Positions 7,536 to 16,713 of a stretch of 64,000 nt of DNA are shown piece after piece (the stretch's first letter is position 1; each line of letters starts with the position of its first letter). Made by a program: the position numbers and the translations under genes. The notes under the pieces are model-generated. The model had not been told where the DNA came from. It saw only the letters and a list, made by a program, of their open reading frames with translations, and did not search any database. Origin of the DNA: Nitrospinaceae bacterium (lineage in GTDB: Bacteria > Nitrospinota > Nitrospinia > Nitrospinales > VA-1). Where the stretch lies: contig JAJDAZ010000040.1 in the NCBI GenBank assembly GCA_029261595.1, positions 1 through 64,000 of the forward strand, in the 5' to 3' direction.

Positions 7536-8324
7536 CTATCGACTTTGTTCATGTTCAGAAACCGCATCGCGCAATTCCCCGGAATTTTTTTTCACCTGCT
7601 CGATGAGCGCGGTGGTTTTTTCATCGTCAGGGCTCAACAGGGAGATGGCCACGGTCATTGTCTCCAGGGCCTCCTGCAGGCTGACTCTTGATTGTTCTCC
7701 GGCATTTTTTTCGATACGGTCGATTTTCTGGTAAACGTTTTTTTCGACCGACAATAATTCCTTGTTCATGAGGTTCCTCAGAAGTTCGATGCTGGATTCC
7801 ATGCTATCCATCTGGGCGCGTTGCAGGGTGGCGTTCGTGTATAGAAAGCCCAGCAACAGGACAATCAGGCCGGTGTAAAACAGAATTTTTAAGGTCGTGT
7901 TCTCGCTCTTTCTCTTCTGAATATTTAATTTCAGGGTCTCAAGTTCTGAGGAAAAGGCTTCCACTGAATTTGTCAGTGCTGAGTTATCATTGTTTTCCTT
8001 CTGAGTATTGAATTTTAAAATTTCGAGTTCGGAAGTGAGAGTGGCTACTGAATTTTCCAGCGTTTTGTCCGCGTTTGTTTCTTGCTGACTATTTAACTTC
8101 AGAGTTTCAAGTTCCGAAGAGACTGTATCCACCGATTTTGAAAGTGCGACGCTCTCGCTGTTTCGCTTTTCAATATTTGATTTCAGGGTATCCAGTTCGG
8201 AGGAGAGGGTGTCCACGGAAGCTGTCAGCCTGGTGATTTTCTCATTGGCGGTATCCGTTGTATTTTTTCTGGCGGCCGCTTTGGGTTTGGCCGGAGATTT
8301 TGGGGTGGTTTTTTTCTTTTCCAT
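7536..8324 (-). CDS. Coiled-coil membrane protein with four 28-residue repeats
   Basis: This 262-residue protein of unknown function is built of clear modules. Residues 1-30 are Lys/Ala/Pro-rich and basic, resembling histone H1-like tails. Residues 33-144 are four tandem 28-residue units (33-60, 61-88, 89-116, 117-144), each with consensus SV-x(3)-SSELETLKLN. As 28 is four heptads, they form one continuous coiled coil. A single membrane helix follows at about 147-163, then a second helical region of about 100 residues. With a basic N-terminus and a single helix, the repeats are probably cytoplasmic and the C-terminus periplasmic. It ends 29 bases from the tetR stop, convergent with it. Unit number may vary among relatives because the DNA repeats are 84 bases. 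Confidence 0.75.
   Translation of the reverse strand: MEKKKTTPKSPAKPKAAARKNTTDTANEKITRLTASVDTLSSELDTLKSNIEKRNSESVALSKSVDTVSSELETLKLNSQQETNADKTLENSVATLTSELEILKFNTQKENNDNSALTNSVEAFSSELETLKLNIQKRKSENTTLKILFYTGLIVLLLGFLYTNATLQRAQMDSMESSIELLRNLMNKELLSVEKNVYQKIDRIEKNAGEQSRVSLQEALETMTVAISLLSPDDEKTTALIEQVKKNSGELRDAVSEHEQSR
7893..8228 (-). repeat. Four tandem 84-base coding repeats
   Basis: These encode the 28-residue coiled-coil units of the gene at 7536-8324. The units share protein sequence more strongly than DNA sequence, so the array is not recent slippage. Confidence 0.75.
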
Positions 8325-8401
8325 GAGCCGAAACCTTATTTGGTTTTAATTTTGCGAGGCACCCCTGATTTATACCATTTTTATACCAGGAGAACTTGGA
8401 A

Positions 8402-9175
8402 TTAAACTGTCATCGTACTCAGATACATGGAAATCAAATCCTCCCCGAAAAAAATGGCAATGAGTGTGCCTACAGCGAGAAACGGACCAAAAGGGATCTG
8501 GGTTTTGCGGTCTTTATTTTGGACGACCATGAGAGCCAACCCAACAATCGATCCGAGAGTGGCTCCCAGGACAATGACCAGCAGGACTTTTTGCCAGCCC
8601 AGCAACGCCCCCGCCGCCGCAATGAACTTGATATCGCCGCCGCCCATGCCGCCCCGGCTCAAAACCGCGAGCAAATAAAACAGTCCCCCTCCGAGCAGGA
8701 ACCCAAGCAGAGAATTGATGGGGCCGGCCAGGTACCATCCCGCGCCAAAACCGAGGACGATTCCGGGGAGGGTGATGCGATCGGGAATGATTTTGTGTTC
8801 GTAATCGATCATCGTGATGATGACCAGGGTCGGGCAGACGATCGCAAAGATCAAAAATTCCCAGGAGAAGCCAAACTTAAAAAATACCGCAACGATCAAA
8901 AGCGCGACCACAAGTTCGACCAGAGGGTAAACGATCGAAATTTTCTCGCCGCAGGAACGGCATTTTCCGCCCAGAATCAGGTAGCTGAAAACGGGGATGT
9001 TATCCATTGCCCGAATTGGCGTGTTGCAGGCGGTGCAACGCGATCCGGGAAAAGACACGGATTCTTTTTTGGGCAGTCGATAAATACAGACATTGGAGAA
9101 ACTCCCCACGGTCAGACCGAATAGAAATACGAAGGTTACGGTGACGGGGTAAGGCAGGTTGAGCAATGTTTCCAT
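8402..9175 (-). CDS. pilD: Prepilin peptidase / N-methyltransferase (A24 family)
   Basis: This 257-residue inner-membrane aspartic protease cleaves the leader of type IV pilin and pseudopilins and methylates the new N-terminus. Near residues 38-75 it has the zinc-binding CTAC...CRSC pair of motifs needed for the full-length bifunctional form. The two catalytic Asp residues are in MIDYEHKIIPDRITLP and GGGDIKFIAAAG. There are about seven to eight membrane helices. It stands 58 bases after recX on the same strand, and no pilus genes adjoin it, so its pilins lie elsewhere. An antisense open frame over almost the same span is a shadow. Confidence 0.92.
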   Translation of the reverse strand: METLLNLPYPVTVTFVFLFGLTVGSFSNVCIYRLPKKESVSFPGSRCTACNTPIRAMDNIPVFSYLILGGKCRSCGEKISIVYPLVELVVALLIVAVFFKFGFSWEFLIFAIVCPTLVIITMIDYEHKIIPDRITLPGIVLGFGAGWYLAGPINSLLGFLLGGGLFYLLAVLSRGGMGGGDIKFIAAAGALLGWQKVLLVIVLGATLGSIVGLALMVVQNKDRKTQIPFGPFLAVGTLIAIFFGEDLISMYLSTMTV

Positions 9176-9233
9176 AAATGATCAATCGCGGGTTCGAAAT
9201 GTTTCGGGTTGGAGATTAAAATGTTTATCGAGG

Positions 9234-9734
9234 TCAGCCGGTAGAAAGTTCATGATCGGTATTATTGGAGATCAGCTTTTCAACGGTTTTATACACCGTG
9301 CTGGAGGAAAACCCCTTGCGCTGGAGAAACTGGGCCAGCCGCCGGCTTTTGGATTTTGAGTCGATTCCTTTTAGATGAGAAAGTTTCTTTTGAGCACAGG
9401 CCTGAGCCAGGTCGGATTCGTCGGTTTCGGAATAAACGGTTTTTAATGCTTGCTCGATGATTTCCTTTGCCAGGCCCTTGGCGGATAATTCCCTTCTCAG
9501 ACGATATTCGCCGAATTTTTTGGTGGACACGCGCGACCGGCTCCAGGCCAACGCAAACCGCTCGTCGTTGAGGTAGCCAAGGCCCGTCAACCACTCGACC
9601 GTATCCTGAATAATACTTCCTGCAAACTCCTTTTTCTTCAATCGATCCCGAACCTCAAACTCGCTTCTATCCCGATAGGATAAATACCGCAAGGCGGCGG
9701 CTTTGGCTCTTTTCAGTTCCTCTGGTTCGGGCAT
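9234..9734 (-). CDS. recX: Regulatory protein RecX
   Basis: This 166-residue, all-helical RecA modulator binds in the groove of RecA filaments and limits their growth. The family pattern of three-helix repeats is visible: ALRYLSYRDRSEFEVRDRLKKK, then WLTGLGYLNDERFALAWSRSR, then LRRELSAKGLAKEIIEQAL. It starts 13 bases after the recA stop on the same strand, the arrangement usual for this pair, and is surely co-transcribed. Confidence 0.9.
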   Translation of the reverse strand: MPEPEELKRAKAAALRYLSYRDRSEFEVRDRLKKKEFAGSIIQDTVEWLTGLGYLNDERFALAWSRSRVSTKKFGEYRLRRELSAKGLAKEIIEQALKTVYSETDESDLAQACAQKKLSHLKGIDSKSKSRRLAQFLQRKGFSSSTVYKTVEKLISNNTDHELSTG

Positions 9735-9747
9735 CGTGATTTTCCGG

Positions 9748-10827
<1,080 letters not shown>

Positions 10828-10891
10828 TGACCCTCCTTGGCTTGATCGACTCAAGCGGATTTGAAATTGATTGTATTTAATGAAGGGTGAT

Positions 10892-11461
10892 TCACCCGGT
10901 GAAGACGAATTTTTTCTGAACTGTATAGATAGAACCTTTTGGTGTTAGCTCACTTTTTATCAACTGGACCGAAGATACTTCAAATGGGTCCATCTGAATG
11001 GGTTGAGCAGATTGCACTGCTTTTTTCAAACCTTCCTTATTTTTGTTAGACTTGATGCGCCCCAGCGTCAGGTGATGCACCGGTTTTTTCTTATCCGGGG
11101 GAAAGCCCAGAGCCACCATTTCGTTTTCCACCCGAGCTTTAAAAGAGTCCAGACGGCCCTCCCGGTTTTCCAGACCGACCCACAAGACGCGGGGCCGGGA
11201 CGCATTGGGAAAAACTCCCGCATTCCCAATCATTAAGGAAAAAGGGGGCGTACCATCCGCTATTTCTGCTATTCGATTCTTTATCGCCGGGATCAAAGCG
11301 GAAGGCGTGTCGCCTAAAAATTTGACCGTCAGGTGCATATTGGCCGGTTTGACCCAGACGGCATCCAGACTCAAAGCCTTGTAATGGTTTTGCGCTTCCG
11401 AAACTTTTTCCCTGACGGAGTTCGGAATATCAATAGCGAGGAACAACCTCAAGTCGCGCAC
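10892..11461 (-). CDS. thpR: RNA 2',3'-cyclic phosphodiesterase (2'-5' RNA ligase-like)
   Basis: This 189-residue member of the 2H phosphoesterase superfamily opens 2',3'-cyclic phosphates on RNA ends. Both catalytic H-x-T motifs are present: MHLTVKFLG (about residues 43-51) and HHLTLGRIK (about 129-137). It starts with GTG ([12 protein letters not shown]). It lies 64 bases upstream of recA on the same strand, a linkage (thpR-recA-recX) seen in several bacterial groups, and may share its transcript. Confidence 0.9.
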   Translation of the reverse strand: MRDLRLFLAIDIPNSVREKVSEAQNHYKALSLDAVWVKPANMHLTVKFLGDTPSALIPAIKNRIAEIADGTPPFSLMIGNAGVFPNASRPRVLWVGLENREGRLDSFKARVENEMVALGFPPDKKKPVHHLTLGRIKSNKNKEGLKKAVQSAQPIQMDPFEVSSVQLIKSELTPKGSIYTVQKKFVFTG

Positions 11462-11521
11462 AGTCTATCAAGGCCCCGGAAACAAAGTCAAACCCAATCC
11501 ATTGAAAATTCCGTGAGGAAG

Positions 11522-12476
11522 TCACTTTCTTAGAACCATCATATTTTCTGGCTTATATAGGTCACAAAAGACATCTATCCCCACCCTTATAAATATGGCG
11601 GTGATGTATACAGCAATCGCGTACACTCCAATACTTAACCCAGTTAGTGTTGCGACAATAGCGGTCGTTATATATTTTTTGTCAAGAACAGCCTGCATTC
11701 CATTTGAAAACCACATTTTGTACACATCGCTCTCTTTATCGCAAAGGGACTTCCAAATAACACGTTGAAATGCAGAAATAACCCCTTTACCTAGTTTCCT
11801 TTTTTCTTTAAATGTTGTGGGTGATGGCAGTCTTTTAAACTCTTGATATGTCAGTAGATTCTGAGATTGCGCATGAACCTCTTTCACAAACTCCAAAGCC
11901 CCACTAGGAACAGAAGAGCCAAGAAGCTCTAGGATTTCGTTTTCATTCTTTCCACAAATTAGCTTTCCTGCTTCCGCTTGTATTTTTACTGGATCTAGTT
12001 CTTCTGCTTTTTCAATGGTAAGCGAAGCCAATAAGGCTTCCTCGTCAAATCTCTTTGCTAATTCTACTTTAAAAGTAGCTCTACGTAGTTCTGATTTTAT
12101 GTTTTTATCACAACTAAGAGCTTCTATAATGTAGGGCCTAGCAGAATTAAGGTCTCGCTTCCTTAAAAAGCAAATGGCGAGTAATGATGTCGCTTCTAGA
12201 TATAATCTCGTAGACTTTGATACCTTCCGGCGAACACCTATGAATCCTCGAATTGCCGCATCAAGTTTTCCGCATTCCATTTGCAGTTTCAAAAAGCCAA
12301 TTTTTTGCCTGCATTAAACGAGTCTCATGCCCCGTTGGTCTTAGAAGCTGTTGAATTTCTAGTGTGACTCGTTTGGCTTCTTCATAGTTTCCAGAGTCTG
12401 TAGCTTTCTGAAGCATTGGCTCTAGAACGCTAAGTTTCTCCTTTTGCTCTTTTGTAAGGTTCTTTGGTTTTCCCAT
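11522..12476 (-). pseudogene. TPR-like/membrane protein gene split by an apparent frameshift
   Basis: Two overlapping frames read as one protein. The first (12476-12261) begins MGKPKNLTKEQKEKLSVLEP and runs through a helical repeat to KNWLFETANG. The second (from about 12292 to 11522) continues the same kind of repeat from LQMECGKLDAAIRGF. Skipping one base in the run CTTTTTGAAA (about 12284-12296) joins them as WLFELQMECG. The restored product would be about 315 residues: TPR-like helices, then two hydrophobic segments near the C-terminus (VATLTGLSIGVYAIAV, then YITAIFIRVGI). The DNA is AT-rich relative to thpR and the TPR gene on either side, suggesting an acquired gene. A true mutation or a homopolymer sequence error are equally possible; programmed shifting is less likely. 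Confidence 0.6.
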
Positions 12477-12560
12477 ATTTTGCTATTTAATTTTTACTAA
12501 TGGCAGTGAGGTTTTGGTAAAACCCATCGCACGTCAACATTTGTTCCAGCGGTACGCTGG

Positions 12561-13460
12561 TCAAGGAGAGCGAACCAGTTCCTCGCTGTGATTGTATTTT
12601 TTCTTGAGCTCAATTGAGAGATCGGTGGCTTTGTGCAGTTGCTGGATATTGCCTTTCTGGATCGCCAGTTTTTTCCATTTTTCTGCAAAGAAGAGGGCTT
12701 TTGTTCCGTCTTTCAGAGAGTCATAGGCGTGGGCGAGGTTGCTGTAGGGGTAAAGCAGTTCAGGGTCGAGGCGACGGGCCTCCTCAAACGCGGGGATCGC
12801 CGTTTCATAACGTTTCAAGCCCATATATGTCCAGCCCAGGTTATTTTGCGCATAGGCCGATTTCGCATTCAGCTGAACCGCTTTTTTGAGGATGTGAAGG
12901 GCCTGGTCATATTGTTTTAATTCATTATAGGCCCATCCCAGATTATTATGGGAGTCTGCATGATCGGGGTCCAGCCGGACTGCCTCTTTGAGCACCTTGA
13001 CTCCTTCCTTGAATTTCTTTTGGCGGTTATAAGTCCAGCCCAGGTTATTGAGGGCCAGGGCATAGTCCGGGTTCAACCGGATGGCTTTCTCGAGGTGCGG
13101 GACCGCTTCTTCATATAGACCGAGCTTGTTGTACATGAAACCCAGGTTGTTAAGAGCGACTGAATTGTCCGGACGGATCTTCACCGCCTCCTTGTATTCG
13201 TGGACAGCTTCCCAGTAGCGACCCAGCTTGGAGTACGCGAACCCAAGGTTGTTGTGCGATTCAAAATGGTTGAGGTTTAACCTGAGGGCTTTGTGAAATT
13301 CCTCGATGGCTTCTTTATATTTTCCCGAATCGTTCAAGCCCTCTCCACGCAGGTAATGAGTCTGGGCCTGATCCTGCTCCGAATAAGCCAGGGCGGGGCC
13401 GGCAATCATCACACCAATCGCAATGGCCAGTAGGGCGGGAATTGCCAGAGGCTGTTTCAT
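12561..13460 (-). CDS. Exported TPR repeat protein
   Basis: This protein of about 299 residues has a signal peptide (MKQPLAIPALLAIAIGVMIA..., cleavage near GPALA-YSEQ) and seven or eight tetratricopeptide repeats. The repeats have the pattern NNLGWAYNELKQYDQALHIL, with strong NNLG cores one per 34 residues. It ends in a short helical tail. Such proteins are periplasmic or outer-membrane-associated scaffolds. I choose the ATG at 13460 because it begins the signal peptide; the open frame extends to 13601 without family character. The gene is divergent from the small lipoprotein at 13677. Partner proteins are unknown. Confidence 0.82.
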   Translation of the reverse strand: MKQPLAIPALLAIAIGVMIAGPALAYSEQDQAQTHYLRGEGLNDSGKYKEAIEEFHKALRLNLNHFESHNNLGFAYSKLGRYWEAVHEYKEAVKIRPDNSVALNNLGFMYNKLGLYEEAVPHLEKAIRLNPDYALALNNLGWTYNRQKKFKEGVKVLKEAVRLDPDHADSHNNLGWAYNELKQYDQALHILKKAVQLNAKSAYAQNNLGWTYMGLKRYETAIPAFEEARRLDPELLYPYSNLAHAYDSLKDGTKALFFAEKWKKLAIQKGNIQQLHKATDLSIELKKKYNHSEELVRSP

Positions 13461-13676
13461 GGTAGGGACATCCGATGCATTGAGTGTGCAATATTTCGCA
13501 TGCAGGCCATAACAGGCGACCGGGCGACAAACTATTATTAACTGGGGATTTGCCGATCCTTTTCTATGAAAGTATAGCAATAATATGATTTGCCGTCCCA
13601 AAAATTATGTTATGTTGGATATGGCATATAATTATCAACGAGATAGATAATAGCCGTCATGAAAAGGAGAAGGACT

Positions 13677-13838
13677 ATGAAAGTATTAAAACTAGCTGTT
13701 TGTGTCGTGGTGATGTCTGTTTTCGTGTTGGGAATTTCTGGATGTAAGGAAAAAGGACCGGCCGAAAAAGCGGGAGAGAAACTCGATCAATCGATGGAAA
13801 AAGCCGCCGACAAGGCTAACGATTTATTGGGTAAGTGA
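13677..13838 (+). CDS. Small lipoprotein
   Basis: This 53-residue lipoprotein, entericidin-like in size only, has a signal peptide (MKVLKLAVCVVVMSVFVLG) followed by lipobox ISGC, Cys at residue 23. The mature part is a short charged helix (KEKGPAEKAGEKLDQSMEKA...). AAAAGGAGAAGG just upstream is a strong ribosome site, and a -10 box TATAAT lies at 13627-13632. The last 15 bases overlap the convergent gene that ends at 13824. Lys/Glu helices of this kind often line the periplasmic face of the outer membrane. No specific function can be given. Confidence 0.82.
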   Translation: MKVLKLAVCVVVMSVFVLGISGCKEKGPAEKAGEKLDQSMEKAADKANDLLGK

Positions 13839-14177
13839 TTTTGGGTTTCTCAACGTCCGGGCTGAAAAATAATGCCTGCTGATGGTGGGGAGACTGGAAC
13901 TGTCCATTGAGTGTTCCGCCCGTAGGGTTCTCTTGGGTTCGGCAGGCGCCCGTTCCAGAACTTTTTTTAAGAATAATTGCGCCCGGTTCTGGATTTTATC
14001 CGCCAGGAATTTTCTGGCATGGTGGGATCGCTCGGCCTGTTTCCGGTGGAACTCCCTCAGCATGAGCTCCTTGAGAACCGCCTTGCATTCATCGGGAGTC
14101 ATTGCCCCTGTTTCCAACTTATGTTCCAGAAGTCGGATGAACTTGCGAGGCAACAAAGATTTGAAATCTTTTGGCAC
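13824..14177 (-). CDS. Conserved-looking small helical protein, unknown
   Basis: This 117-residue, basic, mostly helical protein starts GTG (PKDFKSLLPRKFIRLLEHKLE) with AGGAG nine bases upstream. Residues about 27-75 form a long amphipathic helix rich in Arg, Lys and Glu (TPDECKAVLKELMLREFHRK). The last 35 residues look disordered. I do not recognise a family. An antisense open frame (13882-14286) covers the same DNA, but it lacks a ribosome site and has shadow-like composition (many Arg, Ser, Cys), so I prefer this strand. Confidence 0.55.
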   Translation of the reverse strand: MPKDFKSLLPRKFIRLLEHKLETGAMTPDECKAVLKELMLREFHRKQAERSHHARKFLADKIQNRAQLFLKKVLERAPAEPKRTLRAEHSMDSSSLPTISRHYFSARTLRNPKSLTQ

Positions 14178-14361
14178 CTGGAACTCTCCTAAATGTCTGA
14201 GATGTTTGAATCATACTCCCGCCAACCCAGCGGGGCAAGTAAAACTTAAAGCAATCTGCGTGCCAATTATAAATTGCCAGAAATAAAGAACTTCGTTGAA
14301 TGGTGGGGCGTCAAAAAACAGGCCTCTGATAATAAATTGGCGTCCACAGGGATAAAATTCG

Positions 14362-15231
14362 ATGCAGAACGCTCTGAAAACTTCCTACCCCGACCCCCAG
14401 GATGAAATTAAATTTGAGGGGGCGGGAAGAAAAAAAATATTTAAATATCAACGGGCTCTGATAGTTTTATTATTGCTCGCAGTCGTTATTGCCTTATTCA
14501 ATTATTTTTCAAATCAGAAAAAACCGGTTGTTGAGGCCAAAAAACTCCTGGAGCCAACCCAAAACGTTCCGCTGAAAAACCAGCCAACAGCCTCTTCCGA
14601 GTCGCCAGCTTCATCGCCTGCGGTGAAAGTTCCCGGTCCGGTTAAAAGTGCCAACCCGGTAAAAAGCCCCGGACCTCTTCCTGAAAAAGAAAAAATTAAA
14701 CTGGCCTATATGAGCGATAAAAAATATATGGCCCTGAACCGGTATGAACGATTTCCAAAAAAGGGAAATAAAACTGTCAGACCCCCGGAACCCAAGGTCC
14801 GAGATACCGTGACTCTGGGGGACAGGCCCCTGGCGCTGGCGGGGAAAGGTTTTCACCTTAAGGGATTGCAGTCCCGGCCCGGTGCGGGCCTTCATATGGA
14901 CTTTCCCCACCGCCTGCAAAAACCCGTGGAAAAAAGGGAGGTGATTCCAGAGGATCGTCTGGATTTGCAACTTACCCAGATAAAGAGCTCCAGGAGTTTA
15001 ATATTTCATCCTTTGCGGCAATCTTTGGGGACAGACAACAGACAAGCGCATTATCAGGGAGACGAAAAATCGGAAAAAAGGAAACCGCTACTTCTTGGTA
15101 AAATTCCGGAAACAAAACTTCTGCTGATGGAAGGCGAGGAAAGTACTCTGATTTTGCGACCGGGAACCGAGTCGATGGATTTATTGAGCGGAAATGAAAA
15201 GGTCAATCGGAATAATTTTAGTCGTTGGTGA
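14362..15231 (+). CDS. Membrane-anchored periplasmic protein, unknown
   Basis: This 289-residue protein has a cytoplasmic N-terminus of about 30 residues, one membrane helix (ALIVLLLLAVVIALFNYF, about 32-49), and a long Pro/Ser/Lys-rich periplasmic part. Residues about 70-110 are low-complexity and linker-like (PSPAASSP type, with SPASSPAVKVPGP and KSPGPLPEKEK). The C-terminus is more ordered but matches nothing I recognise. Single-anchor proteins with Pro-rich linkers often span the periplasm to reach an outer-membrane or wall partner, as TonB does, but no TonB C-terminal domain is visible. It is convergent with the small membrane protein at 15240. Confidence 0.65.
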   Translation: MQNALKTSYPDPQDEIKFEGAGRKKIFKYQRALIVLLLLAVVIALFNYFSNQKKPVVEAKKLLEPTQNVPLKNQPTASSESPASSPAVKVPGPVKSANPVKSPGPLPEKEKIKLAYMSDKKYMALNRYERFPKKGNKTVRPPEPKVRDTVTLGDRPLALAGKGFHLKGLQSRPGAGLHMDFPHRLQKPVEKREVIPEDRLDLQLTQIKSSRSLIFHPLRQSLGTDNRQAHYQGDEKSEKRKPLLLGKIPETKLLLMEGEESTLILRPGTESMDLLSGNEKVNRNNFSRW

Positions 15232-15239
15232 TCCTTCCG

Positions 15240-15431
15240 TTATTCTCCTCCTGGATTCGCCGGACTGACTTTTTGGGATTCGGATGAATTATGCAGTTCT
15301 GGGGAGGGAGTTTGAGAGCTTTTGTACCAATAAAAAAAGATCCAAAAGCCGATCACAAAAATCAAAACGATGACCTTTCGTTTTGTACTGAGCCCGGTCA
15401 CTTCCTGTTCTTCTGAGTCGGGTCCCTGCAT
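15240..15431 (-). CDS. Small single-helix membrane protein
   Basis: This 63-residue protein has one hydrophobic segment (VIVLIFVIGFWIFFYWY, about 20-37) between a polar N-terminus and a Ser/Pro-rich tail. The start has an AGGA-type ribosome site (CCTAATAGGATTTC context at 15435-15447). It lies 30 bases after the SUMF1-type gene on the same strand and may be co-transcribed. Function unknown. Confidence 0.5.
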   Translation of the reverse strand: MQGPDSEEQEVTGLSTKRKVIVLIFVIGFWIFFYWYKSSQTPSPELHNSSESQKVSPANPGGE

Positions 15432-15461
15432 TATTGAAATCCTATTAGGAAAGAAGTGTGC

Positions 15462-16583
15462 CTAAGGAGTTTTTGCGCATCGGAATCCAAAGCTGTTGTT
15501 GCGCACTTCCGGCGTGAAAAAACTTCGGTTAAAAGTGGGGGCGCTCAAGCCGCATCCGTAAGACAGGCAATCGAACCAGGACCCCCCCTTCAGAATTCGT
15601 TTGTCCTCGCCGTATTCCGCCCGGTGGACGGTGTTTCCCGGGTGGGGAAGGTAATAGCTGTCCACCCATTCCCAGACATTTCCCGACATATCGTGTAACC
15701 CATAAGGGCTTTTCCCCTCGGGGTAAGACCCGACCGGCACCGTTCCCGTGGAATGCTTATAAGGATTGTTGGACTTGTCCAGTGTCCATTCATGGCCCCA
15801 GGGATAGGTGAACCCGTCATCACCGCGCGAGGCCTTTTCCCATTCCTGCTCGTTGGGCAGTCGTTTGCCTCCGTCCCAGGCGCAATAGTCTCTTGCGTCG
15901 AACCAACTGACATAAACCACCGGGTGTTGTTCCTTCCCTTTGGGAAGGTTTCCTTCCGGCCAATGATAAGGCGTTTCCCGCTTGGTTGCATCGGTGAAAG
16001 CCTTGTATTTTTCATTGGTGACCTCATAACGGTCGATGTAAAACGCACCGGTGGAAGCGATGTGTTCCGGGGATTCATCGTCCCACCTTTCGTTGGAACC
16101 CATGATGAATTCTCCCGCCGGGATGGCCACCATGTCCGGGGGTGCAGACAAAGTGGCAGAGGATTCCTTTTTTTCGGGAATTTTTTTGTCAGCCTTATTT
16201 TTAGCTGTGGAAGCCATTTGGGTGGAAGAACGCAAAATGGCCGACGGAAAACCGGACGGTGCGGAGGTTCGCCTGAGTTTGTTCATCGATTGAAACGGCG
16301 ACCTCGCCTTTATTGGCATTTTACCCACATGACAGGCGCGGCATCGGGATTTTTTATCTTTATCCCGGTGGGCCCTCAGCAGGTTTTCCGCCTGGTGGCA
16401 GGTCGTCTGGCATTTTAAGTTGGAATCCTCCGAGGCCAGACTTTCATAGGCCATTGCCTGAGGGACAAAAAAAAGAAAAAGAATAACCAGGGCGATCGAA
16501 AAAATGGGCGCGCTGATTTTTTTATAGGAAACGTAAAAATTCATGTGGAATCCGAAAATATGCGAGATAAACTGGGCGGGCAA
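15462..16583 (-). CDS. SUMF1/formylglycine-generating-type protein with N-terminal haem-like motifs
   Basis: This 373-residue exported protein has a hydrophobic signal/anchor at about residues 25-45. It is followed by two Cys-His motifs: C58-QTT-C62-H63 (one residue longer than CxxCH) and C81-RA-C84-H85 (true CxxCH). A Ser/Lys linker leads to a SUMF1 domain at about 150-373: IPAGEFIMGSNE, DRYEVTNEKYKAF, VYVSWFDARDYCAW, LPNEQEWEKASRG, LHDMSGNVWEW and GGSWFDC...FGFRCAK. That domain is the C-type-lectin-like fold of formylglycine enzymes and their many non-catalytic relatives. The CxxCH pair could bind one or two c-type haems. TTG at 16583 has AGGAG four bases upstream; ATG at 16544 is an alternative start. 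Whether it acts on sulfatases is unknown, and none is nearby. Confidence 0.82.
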   Translation of the reverse strand: MPAQFISHIFGFHMNFYVSYKKISAPIFSIALVILFLFFVPQAMAYESLASEDSNLKCQTTCHQAENLLRAHRDKDKKSRCRACHVGKMPIKARSPFQSMNKLRRTSAPSGFPSAILRSSTQMASTAKNKADKKIPEKKESSATLSAPPDMVAIPAGEFIMGSNERWDDESPEHIASTGAFYIDRYEVTNEKYKAFTDATKRETPYHWPEGNLPKGKEQHPVVYVSWFDARDYCAWDGGKRLPNEQEWEKASRGDDGFTYPWGHEWTLDKSNNPYKHSTGTVPVGSYPEGKSPYGLHDMSGNVWEWVDSYYLPHPGNTVHRAEYGEDKRILKGGSWFDCLSYGCGLSAPTFNRSFFTPEVRNNSFGFRCAKTP

Positions 16584-16713
16584 GAGGCTCCTGTCATCGA
16601 ACCATCGACTTGAACGCCAGCATCCTTGATACTAACAATAGGAATTCGGGTGAGTCAAAACAAAATTCTCCACATCGGAGAGAGGAAATAATTATATCTG
16701 AGTGTGGAGAAGC

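Noticed and set aside
8396-9124. Plus-strand open frame of 242 codons over pilD
   Set aside because: It is the mirror of the prepilin peptidase gene, with Gln/Asp/Arg-rich low-information sequence.
13882-14286. Plus-strand open frame of 134 codons
   Set aside because: Antisense to the better supported minus-strand gene at 13824-14177; no ribosome site and Arg/Ser/Cys-rich shadow composition.
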